Shown here piece by piece: positions 10,701 through 18,876 of a stretch of DNA of 64,000 bases. A program made the translations under genes and the position numbers. Positions within the stretch are counted from its first letter, which is position 1; every line of letters starts with the position of its first letter. Below the pieces are notes generated by a model. It was not told the origin of the DNA. It worked only from the letters and a program-made list of their open reading frames with translations, and did no database searches. The stretch is from Bacteroidales bacterium GP1 (lineage in GTDB: Bacteria; Bacteroidota; Bacteroidia; Bacteroidales; Muribaculaceae), in contig DAAI01000009.1 of the NCBI GenBank assembly GCA_001701105.1, positions 41,019 to 105,018 of the forward strand, given 5' to 3'.

Positions 10701-11748
10701 CACCTTTAAATCCTTCGAGGGTACTGGAAAGCCCCAAATATGTGAAAGGGGTTGTGGTCTTCGGAATCAGTGCGATTCCGGCATAATTGCAAGTTACCCA
10801 TATGTTCCCTTCATTATCGCAATATAAGGAACTCAGCCTTGAATTGGCAAGATCAATCACCGAAGAGTATGTTGCCTCAAAGAGGTCAGCCCCTTTATTC
10901 TTCGGAGCTACGGCAAGAATGCCTGTATCCGACATAGTAAGATATACTTTACCATCGGGACTCGCTTTGATATGCGTGATCCAGTGCTTGGAATTTCCAG
11001 GCACTTCAATAGGCTCCATCTTCTCCGTCTTTGCATCTATTCGGAAGAGCTCGCCAAGCGAACTTACAAGAAGATTGCCATCGGATTCAACGGCTATATC
11101 ATCGATAAATCCATCGGTCACCGGAATTATTCTGATATTTCCATTTTTTCCTATCGATATTACATTGCCAGATTGCGTACCGGCATATAACTTGCCGTTC
11201 GGAGTCTGCGCAACTGACGTATATTCATTTTCTTCTGGCGTATATGCCATATATCTAACTCCCACCAGATCATCGCCGCTTTCATCCACTACATAGAGTC
11301 CGCTACCGCTTATCACGAATGTAATGGTCTTATCATTCTGCTCTATCAACCGACTAACATAACCCCCATAGCTCATTCCGGGAATCTTCACATGCCTGAA
11401 TGTATCGGTAGCTGAATCATATAAGTTGAGTCCGTTAGCCGTACCAACCCACACCCTGCCTTGTGAATCGGTCATCAACCGCAAAACGCGGTTATCAGAT
11501 AGGGATGTAGAATCATTAGGATCATTCCTGAAATATACGCTTCTATTGCCGTCAAAAAGCATTACTCCTCTATCTACTCCTACCCATAGAAATCCATAGC
11601 CATCCCGCGTTATTCCATTATATGACGAGGATAGCATCTCAGGCGAATTAAATAGACGTACTATACGGGTGGCATTAATTTCAGAATTGAATATTCCTGT
11701 TATGAGACATAGAAGAATAACACATATAAAATCGTACCGGGCTTTCAT
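7726..11748 (-). CDS. Hybrid two-component system sensor/regulator (HTCS)
   Basis: A 1340-residue one-protein two-component system, typical of Bacteroidetes glycan loci. Order: signal segment (about 8-22); two seven-bladed Reg_prop-type periplasmic propellers (about 28-640); a Y_Y_Y domain (about 680-760); one transmembrane helix (about 765-788); a histidine kinase with phospho-acceptor His808 (DITHDIRSP); an ATPase domain with the N box (NLISNAIKYT) and G boxes; a receiver with Asp1127 (ITDIKMPNMDG) and Lys1179; and an AraC-type DNA-binding domain (about 1240-1330). The HTCS of such loci bind a linear oligosaccharide in the periplasm and activate the linked genes. Here the ligand is most likely a xylo-oligosaccharide (inference). 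It is transcribed alone from a -7 element at 11774-11781. A possible operator copy (11854-11862) lies upstream, suggesting autoregulation. Confidence 0.96.
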   Translation of the reverse strand: MKARYDFICVILLCLITGIFNSEINATRIVRLFNSPEMLSSSYNGITRDGYGFLWVGVDRGVMLFDGNRSVYFRNDPNDSTSLSDNRVLRLMTDSQGRVWVGTANGLNLYDSATDTFRHVKIPGMSYGGYVSRLIEQNDKTITFVISGSGLYVVDESGDDLVGVRYMAYTPEENEYTSVAQTPNGKLYAGTQSGNVISIGKNGNIRIIPVTDGFIDDIAVESDGNLLVSSLGELFRIDAKTEKMEPIEVPGNSKHWITHIKASPDGKVYLTMSDTGILAVAPKNKGADLFEATYSSVIDLANSRLSSLYCDNEGNIWVTCNYAGIALIPKTTTPFTYLGLSSTLEGFKGGIDAMAVADNSIYIGYAGGNIGMISIDGKSTQRFKLPTTNTISSIAPYTKGTILVGISNEGVWQVDSHNGNLIKKVIDIPGKYLRIPICVVPDGRIFVSLHGVGLYLYNPATQKLRRFEHRPEDGKLTNPFVTEMKRSVDNKIWIGLYGGLSCYDLSTGQFLEINQEPFLKGATYSVAPLKDGTVLAGTSHGLIHYHPTEGVLHTYTTADGLTDIDVRTIAIDSEGGKWIGTMKGLSHMSPKSDRIDSYYGGYGLYENMFRYSDQLSSADRIVMANDLGLTMFNPVKVPAAGFHSDVKVASVLLNGTRLAPFATSGRKSFIDNEDDEPLTLYLPYKDNAMTLVLSTMDFRDAANVRYLWKFKGDKEWNSTQPGGSELHLPHLDPGTNTLLIKAIDGNVESKEKMVKIKVEAPWYMSGIAYTVYAIIFLVLILMAYMVVKKKREAKVADDRIKLFIDITHDIRSPITLILNPLKSLLNNSSDPDERQKLHTIYRNANRVLSLVNQMLYLRRLENGKMPLCCRETNISEFVGELVDMFKPQAADKKINLDFKYEGGLPDKIWVDRDNCDKILVNLISNAIKYTPNGGEINVILSKADEKDLGSCAKIDVIDNGVGLDQKTEAKIFERFYRSEEHNNNKDGFGIGLDLCRRLVSLHHGKIHARNREDNVKGSVFTILLPLASSMYEKSEFIYGEDETAYIGKNPSLRLDGKPAVLNEEPAQSKSRRHNSSGKRILVVDDDKELRDYIRSHFEKGYKVDVASDGAEGFRMMSQKAYDLVITDIKMPNMDGYGLLRNIKKNVAMSHIPVIMLSSKNEVSDRVEGWDRGADGYLGKPFHIDELDIMAVSLIDSRLRLKGKYSGAQSVDDKISIPELKGYNESLMEKVIKIVNEHLDDPDLNVEKLGQEAGISRAHLHRKMKDIIGMTPSDFIRNVRLKRACELLKKPDVEITQVAYTIGFTSQPHFSTAFKRYTGYSPSEYRARYLKGEDVEVNDRA

Positions 11749-11773
11749 GACAATAGAGTTAGATTAACGGATA

Positions 11774-11781
11774 CAAAATTA
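11774..11781 (-). promoter_or_regulatory. Promoter -7 element for the HTCS gene
   Basis: Minus strand TAATTTTG, 26 bp before the HTCS start codon. A TTCGTAACA motif on the minus strand (11854-11862) lies 72 bp further upstream and may allow autoregulation. Confidence 0.65.
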
Positions 11782-11894
11782 TAATTTTTTTATGATATAA
11801 CATTAAAATTCGTATAATTCTTTTTCTAAAAAATTACATAATCGAACATTCACTGTTACGAATACGAATATTGGAACCAATAATTTCATAAACC

Positions 11895-11924
11895 GTCAAT
11901 GCCCGGATAACGCCGGGCTTTGAC
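11895..11924 (-). terminator. Hairpin downstream of the RelA/SpoT gene
   Basis: GTCAA-T-GCCCGG (11895-11906) pairs with CCGGGC-T-TTGAC (11913-11924), with one mismatch and a 6-nt loop, 20 bp after the RelA/SpoT stop codon. No long T run follows. Confidence 0.6.
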
Positions 11925-11944
11925 AAGAAATATTAATTGGTAAA

Positions 11945-13873
11945 TTAGTCGGCTATGCGTTTCACTTCATCAACGCATTCTATCTCCGATATATGATTGA
12001 TGATCGTGCGAAGCTCAGAATAAGAATGTACTTTAAATTGAATCCGGCATTCTACGATGTTCCGCTCTGTCTTAGTATTGAATGAATCCATCGATAGATT
12101 CAGTGTATTTGTAATACAATCCACAAGATCGATCAGAAGATGATGACGATCGATAGCTTTTACTGATAATGCAACAGGATATAATGTATCATCAGCCCGG
12201 TAGTCCACTTCCACAACATCATCTCCATAAGATGATGCCAGGCTTATGGCATTTCTGCAGTCGCGCTTATGCACGGTGATATGCGATGGAACGTAATGAT
12301 TCCTGATGCCAATCACTTCCTCCTCCGGAATGGGATGGCAATATTCGCACCGCTCATATTTCGGGCGTGGCAACGATTCCCTGTATTTACGCAAGGCTTT
12401 TCTTGCCTTATAGGTATGTATATAATTTTCCCAGTCATTGTCAGGAGTAGAGTGATTATCCGTAAATACCTCCACCACATCCCCACGCCGCAACGGGGCT
12501 GTGACAGGATAAAGGAATCCGGTGATTCTGGCATATTTAGCGTGATTCCCTACTTCCTCCCCCATTTCATAGGCATAGTCCAGTACTGTAGAATTCTGAG
12601 GCAGTATGATCTTTTCTCCGGAGGAAGTAAATACTTGGATGTCATCATTATAAAACGATGATACAATATCTTCCATGTACCTCTCCTTACGCTCGGAATT
12701 ATCCATGGCCTCTTTTAAGACCGATCTGAATTTATCTATCCATCTCTGAATATTCTTTTCTCCCCCCTTCTCAGCAAGATAACCAAGGCGAGACTGGGTT
12801 TCCATTCTCTCACTGCTGATATGGACTTCCTGCCATCGGGCAAAGTCTGGAAGCAATTTGACATGAAGGCTTTGATAACCATTCTCTTTCGGGGAGTCTA
12901 TATAATTGGTCATACCGGCGTGCTTCTCACGGAATCTATCAGTTAGCACACAATAAATGCGCATGGCCATCTCTTTTTCCGATAATTCAGTGGTCGATTC
13001 ATCGAAAACAACGTCTATGAAATGTCGGTATTTAAGGTGGTTGAAATCATCCCCGTATTTATGCATTTTTCGCCATAGGCTGAATGGGCTTCTAAAGTCG
13101 ACTTTCACTCGCGCCTTAATCCCGGCTTTTTCAAGAGCATCTGAAATCTGCATCCGGAAGGTCTCGAGATTTTCGCGATTGGCTTCCACGTGTTTAACCA
13201 ATTGCGATGCCAGCTGCTCATATTCATCCGGACACCGGAAGCGGAATGACAAGTTCTCAAGCTCGGTTTTAATATGATATAATCCCAGCCTATTTGCAAG
13301 GGGCGCATAGAAATAATCCGTCTCTCCGGCAATTTTCATTTGCTTTTCGGGCTTCATCGACTCAAGTGTCCGCATATTATGAAGCCGATCGGCAAGTTTT
13401 ATCAGTACGGCGCGAATGTCATATTGCACTGAAGCTAAAATCTGCCGGTAATTATCAAGTTGTTTCGACATTTCATAATCAGCAGTCTGCTTTTTTGTCA
13501 CAACCCCGACAAGAAATGCTACATCCTCACCGAAACGCTCCCTTATATCTTCTATTGTATAAGACGTATCCTCCACCACATCATGCAGAAAAGCTGCAAT
13601 CACCATGTTGGCATCCATTCCTAGATCTTCCGCAACGATATTGGCTACGGCTATCGGATGAAGTATATAAGGATCACCACCTTTACGTTCCTGACCGTCA
13701 TGAGCTTTTCTTGCGAGTTCAAACGCAGCTTTTACCCTCTCCATATTTTCCGGAGATTCCCGACTTGATAACACATCATATATATGTTCAGACCTTTCAG
13801 TAATGATTCGGTCATAATCCGGACGGCCAAGTGTAGTTTTGTCGATTGATTCAGATGAAATGTGAGGCTCCAT
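11945..13873 (-). CDS. RelA/SpoT family (p)ppGpp synthetase/hydrolase
   Basis: A bifunctional stringent-response enzyme, 642 residues from the chosen start. The N-terminal HD hydrolase domain has His72 and HDVVEDT at about 97-103. It is followed by the synthetase domain (NGYQSLHVKLL), a TGS domain (about 375-435) and a C-terminal ACT-like region ending in CVDEVKRIAD. A longer reading frame starts at 13942, but a TAATTTTGC promoter element (13905-13913) lies between the two candidate starts and the extra 23 residues look like translated leader. I therefore prefer the ATG at 13871-13873. It probably responds to starvation and is unrelated in function to the flanking xylan genes. A strong hairpin at 11895-11924 ends the transcript. 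Confidence 0.93.
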   Translation of the reverse strand: MEPHISSESIDKTTLGRPDYDRIITERSEHIYDVLSSRESPENMERVKAAFELARKAHDGQERKGGDPYILHPIAVANIVAEDLGMDANMVIAAFLHDVVEDTSYTIEDIRERFGEDVAFLVGVVTKKQTADYEMSKQLDNYRQILASVQYDIRAVLIKLADRLHNMRTLESMKPEKQMKIAGETDYFYAPLANRLGLYHIKTELENLSFRFRCPDEYEQLASQLVKHVEANRENLETFRMQISDALEKAGIKARVKVDFRSPFSLWRKMHKYGDDFNHLKYRHFIDVVFDESTTELSEKEMAMRIYCVLTDRFREKHAGMTNYIDSPKENGYQSLHVKLLPDFARWQEVHISSERMETQSRLGYLAEKGGEKNIQRWIDKFRSVLKEAMDNSERKERYMEDIVSSFYNDDIQVFTSSGEKIILPQNSTVLDYAYEMGEEVGNHAKYARITGFLYPVTAPLRRGDVVEVFTDNHSTPDNDWENYIHTYKARKALRKYRESLPRPKYERCEYCHPIPEEEVIGIRNHYVPSHITVHKRDCRNAISLASSYGDDVVEVDYRADDTLYPVALSVKAIDRHHLLIDLVDCITNTLNLSMDSFNTKTERNIVECRIQFKVHSYSELRTIINHISEIECVDEVKRIAD

Positions 13874-13904
13874 GGTAAATTCCTTAATACTTCCTGTTGT
13901 TTTT

Positions 13905-13913
13905 GCAAAATTA
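13905..13913 (-). promoter_or_regulatory. Promoter -7 element for RelA/SpoT; decides the start
   Basis: Minus strand TAATTTTGC, 31 bp before the ATG at 13873 and downstream of the alternative ATG at 13942. Transcripts from here could not encode the longer form, so the shorter protein is preferred. Confidence 0.65.
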
Positions 13914-14021
13914 ATAAAATGGCTTGATTTTATTATTATCAATAGGTAAAATTAAGAGCATAAAATTTGCTTAAACAGTCAAGAGGCAGATTGAAGAAGA
14001 TGAGGCAATGAAAAATAGTGA

Positions 14022-14047
14022 GGGATGCGCCGGTCAAGACACATCCC
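14022..14047 (-). terminator. Terminator-like hairpin after xylB-xylA
   Basis: GGGATGTG pairs with CGCATCCC on the minus strand (one G-T pair, 10-nt loop), followed by CACTATTTTT. It lies 54 bp after the xylA stop codon. Confidence 0.6.
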
Positions 14048-14100
14048 TTCGTTTCATTCTTATAGAGAACTCGATCGATTAAGTCGACCTGCTTAATGCT

Positions 14101-15420
14101 TTATGCGTACATATTGATGATTGCCTCATAAAGCTCCTGCTTTCCTGAAGTGGCCTTAGGCTCCGGTTGTGTCTTTGCATATGCCACGAGATCCTCAAGC
14201 GAAAGAGCACCATCTTCAAATTTCTTACCTTCTCCGGAATCGAAAGAAGCGTAGCGGTCGGCGAGCATCTTCTTATAAGGCGACTTCTCAAGCACATCGG
14301 CCGCGCAGAGAAGAGCGCGGGCCATTGCATCCATACCAGCGATGTGGGCAATGAAGATATCCTCAAGATCGGTGCTGTTGCGACGGGTCTTTGCATCGAA
14401 ATTCGTACCGCCGTTTCCAAGACCGCCGTTCCGGATAATCTGCATCATAGCCTGGGTTAACTCATAGTTATCGATGGGGAATTGATCAGTGTCCCAGCCG
14501 TTCTGATAGTCTCCACGGTTGGCATCGATTGAGCCGAGCATGCCATTGTCTACAGCCACTGCAAGTTCATGCTCGAAGGTATGACCGGCAAGGGTTGCAT
14601 GGTTCACCTCAATGTTTACCTTAAAGTCTTTCTCAAGGCCGTGTGCCTTAAGGAATCCTACAACAGTCTCTGTATCGACATCATACTGATGCTTGGAGGG
14701 TTCCATTGGTTTGGGCTCGATAAGGAATGTGCCGGTGAAGCCTTTTGCACGTGCATAGTCACGAGCCATTGTCAACATTGTGGCAAGATGCTCTTTCTCA
14801 CGCTTCTGATCAGTGTTGAGCAGGCTCATATATCCTTCGCGACCACCCCAGAACACATAGTTTGAGCCTCCGAGGGCGATCGTGGCGTCAATTGCATTCT
14901 TTATCTGAACGGCTGCGCGGGCTACAACATCGAAATCAGGATTTGTAGCCGCACCATTCATGTAACGTGCATTACCGAATACGTTGGCTGTACCCCATAG
15001 GTTCTTGATGCCGGTTTCGGCCATTAGACCTTTGAGATATTCCGTAATCTCTTTCAAGCGGGCTTCATAATCCTCAATATTTTCACCGAGATCGCCGATA
15101 AGGTCAGTGTCATGGAAGCAGAAATACTCAATTCCGAGCTTCTCCATAACTTCAAATCCGGCGTCAGCCTTCTGCTTTGCGATTGTCATGGCATCCGGGC
15201 CTTCATTCCACGGGAATTTCTTGGTGCCTCCACCGAACTGGTCACCACCTTCGGCGCACAATGTGTGCCACCAGGCCATTGCGAATTTAAGCCATTCTTT
15301 CATCGGTTTGCCGAGAACAACGCGCTCTGCGTCGTAGTAACGGTAGGCCATGGGATTGTAGGACTCTGTGCCTTCGAACTTGATTTTCCCTATGCCGGGA
15401 AAATATTCCTTACGTGCCAT
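14101..15420 (-). CDS. xylA: Xylose isomerase
   Basis: Converts D-xylose to D-xylulose in the cytoplasm. The 439-residue protein matches the class II (long) xylose isomerases in length. It contains FCFHDTDLIG with the catalytic His103-Asp106 pair, the metal-ligand stretch LIEPKPMEPSKHQYD (Glu235, Lys237), EVNHATLAGHTFEHE, and the C-terminal TNFDAKTRRNSTD with further metal ligands. It lies 39 bp downstream of xylulokinase and forms the second gene of a xylB-xylA operon read from the promoter at 16994-17024. A hairpin at 14022-14047 follows the stop codon. Along with the divergent symporter-GH10-GH43 genes it processes the xylose freed from xylan. Confidence 0.97.
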   Translation of the reverse strand: MARKEYFPGIGKIKFEGTESYNPMAYRYYDAERVVLGKPMKEWLKFAMAWWHTLCAEGGDQFGGGTKKFPWNEGPDAMTIAKQKADAGFEVMEKLGIEYFCFHDTDLIGDLGENIEDYEARLKEITEYLKGLMAETGIKNLWGTANVFGNARYMNGAATNPDFDVVARAAVQIKNAIDATIALGGSNYVFWGGREGYMSLLNTDQKREKEHLATMLTMARDYARAKGFTGTFLIEPKPMEPSKHQYDVDTETVVGFLKAHGLEKDFKVNIEVNHATLAGHTFEHELAVAVDNGMLGSIDANRGDYQNGWDTDQFPIDNYELTQAMMQIIRNGGLGNGGTNFDAKTRRNSTDLEDIFIAHIAGMDAMARALLCAADVLEKSPYKKMLADRYASFDSGEGKKFEDGALSLEDLVAYAKTQPEPKATSGKQELYEAIINMYA

Positions 15421-15459
15421 AAAGTTGTGTCTTTTATTGGGTTTGTATATTAGTGTTAA

Positions 15460-16944
15460 TTAGTTTAATTCTTTGGACAGATATTCTTTCCATCGCTCGT
15501 ATGCCTCCAGGTAGGGTGCTCTGTCGGCAGCAGGATGAATGGTCGCAATTGTCTTGAGGGTTCCGAAGGCTTCATTATTATCCTTGTAGATACCGGCTCC
15601 TATCCCCGCGCCTTTTGCCGCGCCGGCCGCTCCATCGGTATCCACGAGATCTATGGTTGCCCCCGATACAGAGGCAAGAGTATCCCTGAACACCGGGCTC
15701 AGGAACATATTTGCGTTGCCTGCATGGATATTTTTAATATCGAGACCAATCTTCTCCATTATCTCCATGCCGTACATGAAGGAGAATACTATACCCTCCT
15801 GTGAGGCTCGTAATAGATGCCTGCGATCATGGATATTGAAGTTGATTCCATGGAATGAACACCCTATCTCTTTATTTTCCAGAACTCTCTCTGCTCCATT
15901 GCCAAATGGCAACACAGAAACGCCATTACTTCCAACCGGAATCTCGGCGGCAAGCATATTCATCTCATCGTATGAGCAACCCTCAGGGGCGATGTTTCTC
16001 TTGCACCATGAATTAAGTATTCCGGTTCCGTTAATGCAGGTCATCACGCCGATGCGGGGTGCCTCGGATGTATGATTGACATGAGCAAAGTTGTTCACGC
16101 GCGATTTTGGATCATAATCCACAACGCCATTTATTCCGTAAACCACTCCTGAAGTACCTGCTGTAGAGGCAACTTCCCCTGGATTGAATACATTTAACGA
16201 TAGTGCATTATTAGGCTGATCCCCGGCGCGATAAGTGATGGGAGTACCCTCGGCTAATCCGAATTCCTTGGCCGCCTTCGCGGTTACTCTGCCCTGCTCC
16301 GAGAAGGTGGGTTGCACTTTAGGGAAAATGTCATGATCATAACCCATGAAATCCATGAGGAAATGTGCAGGACCATTCTCCTTGAAATCCCATAACATAT
16401 ATTCGGACAATCCTTCAGGATTCGTACAAATTTCTCCGGTAAGGCGATAGGCCACATAATCGGCCGGAAGCATTACTTTATATATCTTCTCGAAAACTTC
16501 CGGCTCATTCCTTTTTACCCATTGCAGTTTTGCCGCAGTGAAATTGCCGGGAGAATTTAATAGATGGCTAAGGCACTGTTCGGCTCCAAGTTCACGAAAG
16601 GCCTCTTCGCCATAACCGACTGCACGCGAATCGCACCATATAATTGAATCACGGAGTAGTTTTCCATCTTTATCAATAGCCACAAGTCCGTGCATCTGGT
16701 ATGAAAGGCCTATAGCTTTTATTTCTTCCGGCTTTATACCGGCTTTTGCAATAACCGAGGCCGTGGCTTCCTTAAGATACGCAATCCAGTCATTGGGATC
16801 CTGCTCAGCCCATCCGGGTTTGACGGCCTTTATCGGAGCTTCACGCTTTGGAAAGAAATCTGAAGCTATGCATTCTCCGCTCGAGGCATCCACCAGAGCC
16901 GCTTTTACGGACGAGGTCCCTAAATCATAACCTAATAAATACAT
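15460..16944 (-). CDS. xylB: Xylulokinase
   Basis: Phosphorylates D-xylulose to D-xylulose 5-phosphate, which enters the pentose phosphate pathway. The 494-residue FGGY-family kinase starts with the phosphate-binding YDLGTSSVKAALVD and has YQMHGLV and WCDSRA for sugar binding. Asp242 in YRAGDQPNN is the likely catalytic base, and there is a C-terminal nucleotide-binding DGAAGAAKGAGIGAG segment. It is the first gene of the xylB-xylA operon. The promoter (TTG, 20-nt spacer, TAATTTTG at 16994-17024) lies in the 440-bp region shared with the divergent symporter gene, where candidate HTCS sites also occur. Confidence 0.96.
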   Translation of the reverse strand: MYLLGYDLGTSSVKAALVDASSGECIASDFFPKREAPIKAVKPGWAEQDPNDWIAYLKEATASVIAKAGIKPEEIKAIGLSYQMHGLVAIDKDGKLLRDSIIWCDSRAVGYGEEAFRELGAEQCLSHLLNSPGNFTAAKLQWVKRNEPEVFEKIYKVMLPADYVAYRLTGEICTNPEGLSEYMLWDFKENGPAHFLMDFMGYDHDIFPKVQPTFSEQGRVTAKAAKEFGLAEGTPITYRAGDQPNNALSLNVFNPGEVASTAGTSGVVYGINGVVDYDPKSRVNNFAHVNHTSEAPRIGVMTCINGTGILNSWCKRNIAPEGCSYDEMNMLAAEIPVGSNGVSVLPFGNGAERVLENKEIGCSFHGINFNIHDRRHLLRASQEGIVFSFMYGMEIMEKIGLDIKNIHAGNANMFLSPVFRDTLASVSGATIDLVDTDGAAGAAKGAGIGAGIYKDNNEAFGTLKTIATIHPAADRAPYLEAYERWKEYLSKELN

Positions 16945-16993
16945 TTTTCGATTATCTATTGTGATTCGTTTATATTCTGTGGAACTTCGACTA

Positions 16994-17024
16994 CAAAATT
17001 ACAAAAAATTATGATGTACGACAA
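16994..17024 (-). promoter_or_regulatory. Promoter for xylB-xylA
   Basis: Minus strand TTG (17022-17024), a 20-nt spacer, then TAATTTTG (16994-17001): both -33 and -7 elements of a Bacteroidetes housekeeping promoter. It lies 50 bp ahead of the xylB start. Confidence 0.75.
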
Positions 17025-17341
17025 CCAAATGATGTTCCCATGATTTTTTCTTTAGTAACCGGCACTCCAAAATTCGTTTCAAGAGCATTCATATTTGTAT
17101 CAAGAATACGGATTCGTATGTGTCCGGCCAATACATCGAGATGTTTGAAATTACTTGTATAGACTGATTATTAGCACCTTAAATATCACAATCTTCAACA
17201 TACAGGTAGTAAAGGACTGGATAGCGTACGATTTCAGCCGGATGCTACGAATCTTAACATCTATGCGACTTGAAATTTCCATTATCACCAAAATGGAAAG
17301 GAGTTGTAACATAGATGCATCAACCGATGTATGATATTCAT

Positions 17342-17350
17342 TAATTTTGC
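17342..17350 (+). promoter_or_regulatory. Promoter -7 element for symporter-GH10-GH43
   Basis: TAATTTTGC on the plus strand, 35 bp before the first symporter ATG (17385) and 77 bp before the alternative ATG (17427). There is no TTG at the -33 position, as expected of an activated promoter. Confidence 0.7.
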
Positions 17351-17384
17351 GACATAATTACGATAAATATATCTAACATCATAT

Positions 17385-18848
17385 ATGGGCCTTATCGGCC
17401 AATATGAGGCTAACAATAGCACTTATATGGAAACACAGATTTCAACACAGCAGAGCGATGAAGCCAAAGGCTTCTACAAACTTTCCATGCTTCAATGCAT
17501 CGGATTTGGATCCGGTGACCTTGCCCAGAATCTGATATATCAGACGATCAGCATGTACCTTCTCTTCTTCTATACCAATGTGTATGGTCTGAATCCGGCC
17601 GTGGCCGCGGTAATGTTTCTGATTGTCCGGATCATAGATGTGATATGGGATCCGTTGGTGGGAACATTTGTTGATAAGCATGACCCGAAGATGGGTAAAT
17701 ACAGATCATATCTTATCCTCGGCGGTATTCCCCTCTCAGGATTCGCCATCCTCTGCTTCTGGAACGGCTTTTCCGGCTCATTGCTATATGCCTATATCAC
17801 ATACGTTGGACTCTCGATGTGCTATACGCTCGTTAACGTCCCCTACGGGGCACTAAACGCTTCCCTTACACGCGATACAGATCAGATCACCAAACTTACA
17901 TCCGTCCGGATGTTCATGGCCAATGTCGGAGGTCTTGCAGTCGGAATGGGTATTCCTATCGTCCTTAAATGGTTCGATCCGGCAGAAACCGAGGATATGT
18001 CAACTCACGATAGCGCATGGCTTGCCACAATGACGATATACGCCATCATCGGCATGGCTCTCCTGATATTCTGTTTCTCACAGTGCAAAGAGCGTGTGGT
18101 AATGGATAAGAAAGAGACGGCCAATGTAAAGGTCTCCGATCTCTGGATGGAATTTGTCCATAACCGCCCTCTGCGCGTACTTGCCTTCTTCTTCATCACG
18201 GCGTTCGCAATGATGGCTGTGGGGAACGCCGCTGGCGCATATTACATAAATTATAATCTTCATGGATCGGCAGGCGAACTTTCAATTTTCATGGGGCTCG
18301 GGTCCATTCCCGCTTTCATATTCATGCCGATGATTCCGGCAATCAAAAAAATGGTTGGTAAGAAAGGGATGTTCTATATATTTCTCTCCATAGCTATAGT
18401 AGGAATGGCGATGTTGTACCTTATCTCCATGATTCCGGAGCTCAGCAGCCAGATGTGGCTTGTATATATTGCCCAATTCATTAAGTCGACCGGAGTAATC
18501 GTTGCCACCGGATATATGTGGGCTCTTGTACCCGAAGTTATCTCCTATGGAGAATACACTCACGGACGTCGCATCTCCGGAATCGTCAACGCCCTTACTG
18601 GTATTTTCTATAAGGCCGGAATGGCCCTGGGCGGAGTTGTCCCCGGCTTGGTTTTGGCTTTCGTGGGGTTCGACAATAAACTTCCTGACCAGACTCCCCT
18701 CGCCTGCCAGGGAATCCTGTGGCTTGTGGCTATAATTCCCGCGGCCCTTCTTCTTCTCGCAATGTTCATCATCTCAAAATATGAACTCGACGACGATGTG
18801 ATCGACAGCATCAACCGGAAAATAGAAGAAAGAACCAAAAACGCATAA
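17385..18848 (+). CDS. GPH/MFS family sugar:cation symporter (xynD-like)
   Basis: A 487-residue, 12-helix inner-membrane transporter of the glycoside-pentoside-hexuronide:cation symporter family. Family marks are the N-terminal IGFGSGDLAQNLIYQTISMYL, DPLVGTFVDK in loop 2-3, and YGEYTHGRRISG in the later loop. It should import xylose or xylo-oligosaccharides with Na+ or H+. It is followed after 28 bp by a GH10 xylanase and then a cytoplasmic GH43, the same order as the xynD-xynA-xynB cluster known from Prevotella. The -7 element at 17342-17350 is 35 bp upstream. A second in-frame ATG at 17427 (METQISTQQS) would give 473 residues and may be the true start; nothing in the sequence decides between them. 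Confidence 0.94.
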   Translation: MGLIGQYEANNSTYMETQISTQQSDEAKGFYKLSMLQCIGFGSGDLAQNLIYQTISMYLLFFYTNVYGLNPAVAAVMFLIVRIIDVIWDPLVGTFVDKHDPKMGKYRSYLILGGIPLSGFAILCFWNGFSGSLLYAYITYVGLSMCYTLVNVPYGALNASLTRDTDQITKLTSVRMFMANVGGLAVGMGIPIVLKWFDPAETEDMSTHDSAWLATMTIYAIIGMALLIFCFSQCKERVVMDKKETANVKVSDLWMEFVHNRPLRVLAFFFITAFAMMAVGNAAGAYYINYNLHGSAGELSIFMGLGSIPAFIFMPMIPAIKKMVGKKGMFYIFLSIAIVGMAMLYLISMIPELSSQMWLVYIAQFIKSTGVIVATGYMWALVPEVISYGEYTHGRRISGIVNALTGIFYKAGMALGGVVPGLVLAFVGFDNKLPDQTPLACQGILWLVAIIPAALLLLAMFIISKYELDDDVIDSINRKIEERTKNA

Positions 18849-18876
18849 ACTTCATATCTAATACGAAAGATTCCAT

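Larger units (their letters stand above)
16945..17384. other. Divergent regulatory region between xylB and the symporter gene
   Basis: A 440-bp region without genes. It holds the xylB promoter (16994-17024, minus), the symporter -7 element (17342-17350, plus) and a TTTGTATCA motif (17094-17102). It also has an ATACG-GATT-CGTAT inverted repeat (17106-17119) and two near-identical 12-mers (TAACATCTATGC at 17255-17266 and TAACATAGATGC at 17307-17318; 10 of 12 match). It is probably the control point for xylose/xylan use. Confidence 0.6.
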
